A stretch of 10,465 bases of DNA from an uncultured Collinsella sp. (lineage in GTDB: Bacteria; Actinomycetota; Coriobacteriia; Coriobacteriales; Coriobacteriaceae). The notes under the pieces are model-generated. The model ran no database searches and was not told the origin of the DNA. It saw only the letters and a list, made by a program, of their open reading frames with translations. The translations under genes were made by a program, and so were the position numbers. The first letter of the stretch is position 1. Every line of letters starts with the position of its first letter. Where the stretch lies: contig CABUMZ010000066.1 in assembly GCA_902492825.1 (NCBI GenBank), forward strand, positions 1 to 10,465, read 5' to 3'. Below are positions 4,963-10,465 of the stretch, in pieces.

Positions 4963-7059
4963 TTATTTTTTGCGGGCAAGCTCACCGATGTTCGCGATGC
5001 CGGAGAAAACGGCCTCGAAGCGGTTGAGCAGCTTAAGGCGATTATCGCGGAGCTGCTCGTCCTTGTCCATGACCATAACCTCATCGAAGAAGCGGTCGAT
5101 GGGGGCACGCAGGGCGGCAAGGGCGGCAAATGCGGCCGGGTAATCCTGGGCAGCAAGGGCGGCATCGACAGCAGTCTGAGCAGCCTCGGAGGCATCGGCA
5201 AGCGCGAGCTCGGCCTCGCCCATCAGGCTGCGGTCGTACTCCGCACCCAGCTCGGGCTTGGAGATATGCGCGGCGCGGGCATAGGCAGTCGCCAGGTTGT
5301 CAAAGGTCTCGGCATCGTTCTTGCGGGCCTCGTCGAGCGCGGCACAGCGGGCGAAGAAGACGGACGGGGCGATGATGTGCACCGCGGAGACGGCGGCAAC
5401 CGTATCGGCCGGGATCTTTTCGTCGCGGGCCATGCTCACCAAGCGACCATGGAAGAAGTCGCGAACCTGCTGGGCGACCTCGGCGGCGTCGAACTCAATG
5501 CCCTGCTCACTGTAGAGCTCGAGGGCGAAGTCGATGAGCGACGTGGGGTCGATCGGTAGGCGATCGCGCAGGATGTTGATGATGCCGATAGCGGCACGAC
5601 GCAGCGCGTAGGGGTCCGAAGAGCCGGTCGGGGGCTCGCCGATGGCAAAGATACCGGCGATGGTATCGAGCTTGTCGGCGCAGGCCACGATGCAGCCAGC
5701 GGTGCCCTCGGGCAGCTCGTCACCGGCAAAGCGGGGACGATAATGATCGCGAATGGCGTGGGCGACCTCGTCGTTCTCCCCCATCGCGGTCGCGTAATAA
5801 CCGCCCATCACGCCCTGCTGGCTCGTGAACTCGACAACGGCGTTGGATACCAGGTCGGCCTTGCACAGGTGCGCGGCGCGAGCAGCGTCAGCGGCAAGAT
5901 GAGCGCCCAGATGAGCCTCGCGGGCAATAGCGAGCGCGAGCTGCTCGATACGCTCGGACTTGGCGAGCACGCTACCAAGCTTCTCCTGGAAGGCAACCTT
6001 GGCCAGACGCTCACGGAACTCGTCGAGGGAGATCTTCAGGTCCTCCTCGTAGAAGAACTTAGCGTCGTCCAGACGGGCGCGCACGACGCGCTCGTTGCCG
6101 TCAATCACGCGCTCGGCATTCTCGGGCTTGCTGTTGGAAACGACCACGAACTCACGCGTAAGCTTGCCCTCGCCGTCATAGATCGGGAAGTAGCGCTGGT
6201 TGGTGAGCATGGACTCGCAGATGATCTCGTGCGGGACCTTGAGGAACTCCTCGTCGAAGGTACCGACAAGCACCGTCGGCCACTCGCAGAGGTTGATGAC
6301 CTCCTCAAAGACCTTCTTGGGCGTGTCGACATAGCAGCCGGGGCGGGCAGCCTCGACCTCGGCGATACCGGCAAGGATGGCCTCACGACGGCGCTCGGCA
6401 GAAAGCACGCCGGCGTCCTCGAGTACCTGCTCGTAGTCGGCGGGGCTGGCGACCACATGGTCACCGGGGCCAAGTACGCGGTGACCACGCGTGGTGTTGC
6501 CACTCGTCACGTCGGCAAACGACACGGGCACGACATCCTCGCCCAAAAGGCAGCAGATCCAACGGACCGGACGAACAAACGTAGCGTGCTCGTGGCCCCA
6601 GCGCTGGCTGCGGTAGTTGGGCCACTGCAGGCCGGCGATCGTCTTCTCGCACAGAGCGGTCAGAATCGGCGTAGCCGGTGCGGAGGGAATGTTCTTCTCG
6701 GCGAACACATACTCGCGACCGTCGGTGTCCTCGCGACGGACCAGATCCTCGGCAGCCACACCGCACTTGCGGGCAAAGCCCTGGGCGGCCTTGGTGGCGT
6801 TGCCGTCGGCATCGAAGGCAATGTTTGCCGCGGGGCCGCGCTTGACCTCATGGACCTCATCGGTCGCGGTAGCGACGTTGGCCACGAGCGCAGCCAGACG
6901 ACGCGGGCTCGAGATCACGCGGACCTCGCCATGGGCCAGACCGGCCTCGTCGAGGCCCTTGGCGATCATGATGCCAAGCTGCTTGACGGCATTGTTCAGC
7001 GGTGCGGAGGGCATTTCCTCCGTACCGATCTCAAACAGGAAATCCTTAGCGTCTGCCAT
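4963..7059 (-). CDS. glyS: Glycyl-tRNA synthetase beta subunit
   Basis: This is the tRNA-recognising beta chain of the bacterial two-subunit glycyl-tRNA synthetase, which charges tRNA-Gly with GlyQ. The 698-residue product has the expected length. The N-terminal block LFEIGTEEMPSAPL (8-21), the middle HD-like region with HLCKADLVSNAVVEFTSQQGVMGGYYA, and the stretch CADKLDTIAGIFAIGEPPTGSSDPYALRRAAIGI are all hallmarks. The C-terminal anticodon-binding part ends with DRFFDEVMVMDKDEQLRDNR (655-674). The ATG at 7059 follows the glyQ stop by 3 bases. The only purine-rich sequence (GAGG, about 11 bases upstream) is poorly spaced, so translational coupling to glyQ is likely. No frameshift or missing block was seen. 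Confidence 0.97.
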   Translation of the reverse strand: MADAKDFLFEIGTEEMPSAPLNNAVKQLGIMIAKGLDEAGLAHGEVRVISSPRRLAALVANVATATDEVHEVKRGPAANIAFDADGNATKAAQGFARKCGVAAEDLVRREDTDGREYVFAEKNIPSAPATPILTALCEKTIAGLQWPNYRSQRWGHEHATFVRPVRWICCLLGEDVVPVSFADVTSGNTTRGHRVLGPGDHVVASPADYEQVLEDAGVLSAERRREAILAGIAEVEAARPGCYVDTPKKVFEEVINLCEWPTVLVGTFDEEFLKVPHEIICESMLTNQRYFPIYDGEGKLTREFVVVSNSKPENAERVIDGNERVVRARLDDAKFFYEEDLKISLDEFRERLAKVAFQEKLGSVLAKSERIEQLALAIAREAHLGAHLAADAARAAHLCKADLVSNAVVEFTSQQGVMGGYYATAMGENDEVAHAIRDHYRPRFAGDELPEGTAGCIVACADKLDTIAGIFAIGEPPTGSSDPYALRRAAIGIINILRDRLPIDPTSLIDFALELYSEQGIEFDAAEVAQQVRDFFHGRLVSMARDEKIPADTVAAVSAVHIIAPSVFFARCAALDEARKNDAETFDNLATAYARAAHISKPELGAEYDRSLMGEAELALADASEAAQTAVDAALAAQDYPAAFAALAALRAPIDRFFDEVMVMDKDEQLRDNRLKLLNRFEAVFSGIANIGELARKK

Positions 7060-7062
7060 GGC

Positions 7063-7974
7063 TTACGCCACCTCGCCTTCCTGGTCGGCATTCTCGTTGA
7101 CTCCGGCGACCTCGGCCATGTAGGCCTCGCAGCACGCCTTGGCGACGGCGCGGACGCGCAGGATGTAGTTGGCACGCTCGACCGCGGACAGCGCGCCACG
7201 GGCATCGAGCAGGTTGAAAGCGTGGCTGCACTTCATGACACAGTCGTACGCCGGCAGCGGAAGCTTGCGCTCCAGGCAGGAGTGGCACTCGGCCTCGTAG
7301 TCGTCAAACTTCTGACGCATCATCTCGACGTTGGCGACCTCAAAGTTGTAGGCGCTGAACTCGCGCTCGTTCTCGAGGAACACGTCGCCATAGGTCATGG
7401 GCGTGCCGTCGGGCAGGTAGCTCCACACCAGGTCGTAGACCGAGTTAACGCCCTGGGCGTACATAGCGATACGCTCCAGGCCATAGGTGATCTCGACGGG
7501 CACGGGGTCAACCTCGATGCCGCCCACCTGCTGGAAGTACGTAAACTGCGTGACCTCCATGCCATTGAGCCAGACCTCCCAGCCAAGGCCCCAGGCGCCA
7601 AGGGTCGGGCTCTCCCAGTCGTCCTCGACAAAGCGGACGTCATGGTCGTTGGGGTCCAGGCCAATGGCGGCCAGCGAACCCAGGTAGAGCTCCTGGGCGT
7701 TAACCGGCGACGGCTTGATGAGCACCTGGAACTGATAGTAGTGCTGCATGCGGTTGGGGTTCTCGCCGTAGCGGCCGTCGGCGGGACGGCGGCAGGGCTG
7801 CGCATAGCAGGTGCGCCACTCGGCGGGACCGAGCGAGCGCAGCGTGGTCGCGGTATGGAAGGTACCGGCACCGACCTCGGAGTCATAGGGCTGCATAATG
7901 ACGCAGCCCTGCTCGCCCCAGTACTGCTGGAGGCGCAGGATGATGTCTTGGAAGGAAAGCGATGAAGCGTTCAT
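7063..7974 (-). CDS. glyQ: Glycyl-tRNA synthetase alpha subunit
   Basis: The alpha chain carries the class II aminoacylation core that activates glycine. It works with the GlyS beta chain encoded 3 bases downstream. The 303-residue product shows the very conserved start SFQDIILRLQQYWGEQGCVI, the block GAGTFHTATTLRSLGP, YGENPNRMQHYYQFQV, and DVRFVEDDWESPTLGAWGLG followed by GWEVWLNGMEVTQFTYFQQ. The start is ATG at 7974; GAGGGG lies 11 bases upstream, somewhat far, and a nearer GAGG is too close. The gene follows lepB after 59 bases, a gap that contains a possible -10 box and no clear terminator. It may therefore be read both from the rpsP-lepB operon and from its own start. The gap is too short for a T-box leader. 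Confidence 0.97.
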   Translation of the reverse strand: MNASSLSFQDIILRLQQYWGEQGCVIMQPYDSEVGAGTFHTATTLRSLGPAEWRTCYAQPCRRPADGRYGENPNRMQHYYQFQVLIKPSPVNAQELYLGSLAAIGLDPNDHDVRFVEDDWESPTLGAWGLGWEVWLNGMEVTQFTYFQQVGGIEVDPVPVEITYGLERIAMYAQGVNSVYDLVWSYLPDGTPMTYGDVFLENEREFSAYNFEVANVEMMRQKFDDYEAECHSCLERKLPLPAYDCVMKCSHAFNLLDARGALSAVERANYILRVRAVAKACCEAYMAEVAGVNENADQEGEVA

Positions 7975-8020
7975 GCCTCTAATATCCCCTCGTCGAAACG
8001 ATTACACGGTTAGGTACTGT

Positions 8021-8026
8021 ACTATA
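8021..8026 (-). promoter_or_regulatory. Possible -10 box for glyQ
   Basis: TATAGT (8026-8021) lies just after the lepB stop in the 59-base lepB-glyQ gap, which is AT-richer than the flanking genes. The same TATAGTAC octamer start recurs upstream of ppdK. No -35 box is recognisable inside the end of lepB, so this is tentative. Confidence 0.3.
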
Positions 8027-8033
8027 ACGGTTT

Positions 8034-8597
8034 TTAGTCGATAGCGCCGATGCGGTTGAGCGGCCAGTAGCGCACAAGCGCCACAGCGATCAAATCAGAG
8101 CGATCGACGGGACCAAAGTAGCGTGAGTCGGCAGAGTTTTCGCGGTTGTCGCCCATCACCCACACGCACCCGTCGGGAACGGTGTAGGGATAGCTTACCT
8201 GAGTGCCGGGTGCTTGGACCGAAAGTGGCCAGCTCATGCCCGTCGTATAGTCCTCGTCGAGCGCTTGGCCGTCAACGACCACCTTGCCATCCTGCAGGTC
8301 GACCGTCTGGCCGGCCGTGGCAATAACACGCTTGACAAGAACATCATGCTCGGAGGTGCCATCGGGGTTATGAAACACCACGATATCGCCCTGCTTGACG
8401 GGCTGACCGAGCTCGAGGCTCACCTTTTGCGCCAGGATCTGGTCGCCAATCTCGATCGTGGACTCCATGGAGCCGGTGGGCACCACAAAGGGCTCGACCA
8501 CAAAGGTGCGGATCAGGAAGGTGGCCACAAGCGCGATCGCGATGACCGCGATCCACTCAAAAGCGCCCCTCAACGCGGAATGCTGCGATGGAACCAT
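8034..8597 (-). CDS. lepB: Signal peptidase I
   Basis: Type I signal peptidase removes signal peptides from exported proteins at the outer face of the membrane. The 187-residue product has one N-terminal membrane segment (about 14-32). Box B is PTGSMESTI with the nucleophile Ser43, box D is VKRVIATAG with the general-base Lys89, and box E is GDNRENSADSRYFG. A single transmembrane segment and this length fit the Gram-positive type. The ATG at 8597 is chosen because GAGGAG (8608-8603) lies 5 bases upstream. A GTG at 8603 would overlap that site and the trmD stop (8602-8600). The gap to trmD is 2 bases, indicating coupled translation. In many genomes rplS stands between trmD and lepB; here it does not. 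Confidence 0.96.
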   Translation of the reverse strand: MVPSQHSALRGAFEWIAVIAIALVATFLIRTFVVEPFVVPTGSMESTIEIGDQILAQKVSLELGQPVKQGDIVVFHNPDGTSEHDVLVKRVIATAGQTVDLQDGKVVVDGQALDEDYTTGMSWPLSVQAPGTQVSYPYTVPDGCVWVMGDNRENSADSRYFGPVDRSDLIAVALVRYWPLNRIGAID

Positions 8598-8599
8598 TC

Positions 8600-9358
8600 T
8601 CACTCCTCGCTCTGCGAATACGAAGCGTCCAGAATCTCCTGCGCGTACGCACGCTCCTGTGGCGTAAGGCGCGCCGTCTCGATCAGGTCGGGACGCCAGC
8701 GGCAGGTGCGCTCGATGGCATTCTTGCGGCGCCAGGCATCGACCTTGGCGTGATCGCCGCTCACAAGCACCGGCGGCACGCCCTCGCCGTTGAACTCGGC
8801 GGGGCGGGTGTACTGCGCGTACTCGAGCAGTCCTCCGTCCTCGGCGGTCGAGAACGACTCGTCGACGTTGCTCATCTCGTCGCCCAGGGCACCGGGAATC
8901 AGGCGTACGACGGCATCGGCAACGACCATGGCAGGCAGCTCGCCGCCCGTAAGCACGTAGTCGCCGATCGACAGACGCTCATCGGCATACGCATACGCGC
9001 GCTCGTCGACGCCCTCGTAGCGACTGCACACAAACAGCAGGCGCTCACTTTTGAGCAGGCGCTCGGCCACATGCTGCGTAAAAGGCTCGCCACAGGGGGT
9101 AAAGAACACCACAGTGGGCTTGGGACCCTCTGCGCTAATGGCTTCGATGGCCTCTGCGATAGGCTCGACCTTCATGAGCATGCCCTGCCCGCCGCCGTAC
9201 GGCTCGTCATCGACGGTACGATGGCGGTCGTGCGTCCAGTCGCGCAGGTTATACGCCTTAAAATCAAAAAGGCCGGCCTTGCGGGCGCGGCCCAAGATCG
9301 ATGTGGACATGACGGGCTCAAACATCTCGGGAAAGACCGAAAGGGTCTCGATCAGCAT
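8600..9358 (-). CDS. trmD: tRNA (guanine-N1)-methyltransferase
   Basis: TrmD uses S-adenosylmethionine to make m1G at position 37 of tRNAs, which prevents +1 frameshifting at proline and related codons. The 252-residue product is of usual length. Hallmarks are the start IETLSVFPEMFEP, the block NLRDWTHDRHRTVDDEPYGGGQGM (37-60), and the trefoil-knot cofactor site made by SRYEGVDER (112-120) and IGDYVLTGGE (131-140). The segment after GEGVPPVLVSGDHAKVDAWRR begins the C-terminal tRNA-binding domain. The start ATG at 9358 has GGAGG 5 bases upstream within the 10-base gap after rimM. It lies in the conserved order rimM-trmD. Confidence 0.97.
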   Translation of the reverse strand: MLIETLSVFPEMFEPVMSTSILGRARKAGLFDFKAYNLRDWTHDRHRTVDDEPYGGGQGMLMKVEPIAEAIEAISAEGPKPTVVFFTPCGEPFTQHVAERLLKSERLLFVCSRYEGVDERAYAYADERLSIGDYVLTGGELPAMVVADAVVRLIPGALGDEMSNVDESFSTAEDGGLLEYAQYTRPAEFNGEGVPPVLVSGDHAKVDAWRRKNAIERTCRWRPDLIETARLTPQERAYAQEILDASYSQSEE

Positions 9359-9368
9359 GTTGTCCTCC

Positions 9369-9890
9369 CTACTTGTCCATATCGATCAGGCCGTCCATAA
9401 CGTGGACGGAAATTGTTCCTGCGTCGGGAAGATCGAGCACAACCTGCTCGATCACGGGAATCAGTACCTCGCCGTACCGATCGCCCTCGACAACCCAAAC
9501 ATCGTTAGCGGGCGTCGACATGATCTCGACGATCGTGCCGAGCGAACCGAAGCGCTCGTCGACCACCTCGCGACCCATCAGGTCGGTATAGGCAGCGTCG
9601 AGCGAATCGAGCTCAAAGTCGTCACGATTTGCCAGCACGTAGCATCCCGTGATACCCTCGGCGGCCGTCAAGTCGTCAATGCCCTCAAACGAGACCAGAT
9701 CGCCATCGCCCGTATCGGTGACGGACACGACCGTGCAAAAGCGGTCGCGCTTGAGCGCCGGCGGCGTCAGGGCGACGCGCATACCAGGCTCTAATACAGA
9801 AGGAAGCCCCCGCAGCGGCTGCGCGAGGACCTCCCCCTTCCTTCCGTGCGGCTTGACCACACGGGCGATGTTTTTGTACTGGGACCTCAA
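9369..9890 (-). CDS. rimM: 16S rRNA processing protein RimM
   Basis: RimM binds S19 and assists late maturation of the 30S head. The 173-residue product has the N-terminal beta-barrel entry NIARVVKPHGRKGEV (7-21). Its C-terminal PRC-barrel (about 100-171) includes DLMGREVVDERFGSLGTIVEI and GEVLIPVIEQVVLDL. The start is TTG at 9890: in this frame a stop lies at 9911-9909 and no ATG or GTG lies between it and the conserved core. A GTG at codon 11 would cut into the core. The TTG has almost no Shine-Dalgarno sequence, only AGGA too close. It begins 4 bases after the khpA stop, so translation probably depends on ribosomes finishing khpA. Confidence 0.94.
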   Translation of the reverse strand: MRSQYKNIARVVKPHGRKGEVLAQPLRGLPSVLEPGMRVALTPPALKRDRFCTVVSVTDTGDGDLVSFEGIDDLTAAEGITGCYVLANRDDFELDSLDAAYTDLMGREVVDERFGSLGTIVEIMSTPANDVWVVEGDRYGEVLIPVIEQVVLDLPDAGTISVHVMDGLIDMDK

Positions 9891-9895
9891 GGTCC
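9882..9895 (-). promoter_or_regulatory. Hairpin presenting the rimM TTG start codon in its loop
   Basis: GGACC (9895-9891) and GGTCC (9886-9882) form a perfect 5-base stem, and the four loop bases TTGA contain the TTG start (9890-9888). The first stem base is the last base of the khpA TAG stop. Terminating khpA ribosomes would melt the stem, so it could enforce translational coupling. The fold itself is certain as sequence; the function is inference. Confidence 0.5.
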
Positions 9896-10179
9896 TAGCC
9901 CAGAACCTCTACCTCGACAGCAGTGTCGAGGCGAGCGGCCAGTGCACGGGCGAGCGTGCGAATGGCCTTGATGGTACGGCCACGACGGCCGATGACCTTA
10001 GCGACGTCATCCTCGGCGACCGAAACCTCAATCGTAGAGGCGTCGTCACCATCGATGACCTCAAGGCTCACGGAATCCGGGTCGTCGACGATCTGAACAA
10101 CGAGATATTCGACGAGATCGGCGATGCGATCTGAGAGCATTGCCTCACCCTCGAGCTGTGCAGCGTCAACCTCAGGCAC
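9895..10179 (-). CDS. khpA: KH-domain RNA-binding protein KhpA
   Basis: KhpA is a small single-KH RNA-binding protein. In streptococci and other Gram-positives it pairs with KhpB and influences cell elongation and RNA metabolism. The product is 94 residues and contains DLVEYLVVQIVDDPDSV and the RNA-gripping loop VIGRRGRTI (62-70, GxxG at 64-67). GTG at 10179 has GAGGAG 6 bases upstream, made from the last two rpsP codons. ATG at 10140 is an alternative, with GAGGG 7 bases upstream. It would give 81 residues, closer to the usual length and beginning just before the conserved helix. The gene sits 3 bases after rpsP and 4 bases before rimM, the standard position for khpA. Confidence 0.92.
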   Translation of the reverse strand: MPEVDAAQLEGEAMLSDRIADLVEYLVVQIVDDPDSVSLEVIDGDDASTIEVSVAEDDVAKVIGRRGRTIKAIRTLARALAARLDTAVEVEVLG

Positions 10180-10182
10180 GAT

Positions 10183-10465
10183 TTACTCCTCGGCGCCCTC
10201 AGCGGCCTCAGCGGCAGCCTTAGCGGCCTCGGCCTCTTTGGCGAGCTGCTTCTTGGACTTCTTGGCCACGGTCTCGGTCTTCGGACCCTCCTCGGCAGCC
10301 TTCATGAGCGCTGCGACGGCATCGGTGAGCTGGGCACCCTTGCTCTGCCAGTCGTTGATCTTCTCGATATCAAGGCTGATCGTCTTGGGAGAGGTCAGCG
10401 GATTGTAGCGGCCCACCTCCTCGATGAAGCGGCCATCACGCGGGGAACGGGAATCGGCCACGACG
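10183..10465 (-). CDS. rpsP: 30S ribosomal protein S16 (5' end cut by window)
   Basis: S16 is an early-assembling 30S protein. The visible part begins VVADSRSPRDGRFIEEVGRYNPLT, which is the middle of the conserved N-terminal domain; about 20 N-terminal residues lie beyond the right edge. The GTG at 10461 is an internal valine, not a start. The segment ISLDIEKINDWQSKGAQLTDAVAALMKAA completes the S16 fold. A charged Lys/Ala/Glu-rich tail of about 30 residues follows, an extension seen in several Actinobacteria. Its last two codons (GAG GAG) double as the khpA ribosome binding site. As first gene of the block, its promoter is outside the window. Confidence 0.96.
   Translation of the reverse strand, partial: VVADSRSPRDGRFIEEVGRYNPLTSPKTISLDIEKINDWQSKGAQLTDAVAALMKAAEEGPKTETVAKKSKKQLAKEAEAAKAAAEAAEGAEE

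Noticed and set aside
5743..7965. A 740-codon open frame on the plus strand across glyS and glyQ
   Set aside because: It is exactly antisense to two highly conserved synthetase genes, has no recognisable domain, and is rich in Leu/Val/Gly/Ala/Asp as expected for the mirror of GC-rich coding frames.
7975..8033. T-box or glycine-sensing leader before glyQ
   Set aside because: The gap is only 59 bases and shows no specifier stem, T-box sequence or terminator.
10461..10463. GTG as start of rpsP
   Set aside because: It encodes an internal valine of the conserved VVADSR block; the true start is beyond the window.
1..10465. Mobile elements, CRISPR, tRNA/rRNA genes or defence systems
   Set aside because: No transposase, repeat-spacer array, tRNA-like fold or defence-type protein was recognised on either strand.

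Overview
The window reads as a GC-rich, low-redundancy housekeeping region of a bacterial chromosome in which every recognisable gene lies on the minus strand. The protein sequences (S16 with a Lys/Ala/Glu-rich tail, RNase HII with a Firmicutes-type N-terminal extension, two-subunit glycyl-tRNA synthetase, PPDK with its DUF299 regulator) and the base composition suggest a high-GC Gram-positive anaerobe. A Coriobacteriia member such as Collinsella is my best guess; this is inference from protein flavour and was not checked by any search.

Reading along the minus strand from the right edge, the order is rpsP (5' end cut by the window), khpA, rimM, trmD and lepB. These are tightly packed, with gaps of 2 to about 10 bases, and form a ribosome-assembly, tRNA-modification and secretion operon. 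After a 59-base gap come glyQ and glyS (glycyl-tRNA synthetase alpha and beta), then a PPDK regulatory kinase/phosphorylase (DUF299). A 297-base AT-richer intergenic region with two arrays of short phased direct repeats precedes ppdK (pyruvate, phosphate dikinase). A strong hairpin follows ppdK. Then comes rplS (ribosomal protein L19) with its own promoter and a textbook UUCG-loop terminator, and finally rnhB (RNase HII), which runs off the left edge.

The most notable points are as follows. (1) ppdK is split by a frameshift exactly in the conserved Asn-Ala-Ser-Pro-Gly-Ala-Ala linker that leads into the phosphohistidine domain. The scar looks like an 11-base deletion between short direct repeats; all the rest of the 916-residue protein is intact. 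(2) Upstream of ppdK lie three perfect CTGCAT repeats at exactly 11-base intervals and, closer to the gene, four TTTACC repeats. This is the kind of layout bound by response regulators. (3) A glyQ-glyS-PDRP-ppdK metabolic module sits between lepB and rplS, in what is usually one continuous rpsP-rimM-trmD-rplS-lepB-rnhB neighbourhood. (4) rplS has become an insulated unit, and a strong terminator lies directly in front of rnhB.

Functionally, the right-hand block builds and modifies the translation apparatus: S16 and RimM for 30S assembly, KhpA for RNA binding, TrmD for m1G37 of tRNA, and GlyQS for tRNA-Gly charging. LepB processes exported proteins. The PDRP/PPDK pair controls the pyruvate-PEP interconversion. 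I found no mobile element, CRISPR array, tRNA, rRNA or defence system, and no credible gene on the plus strand.
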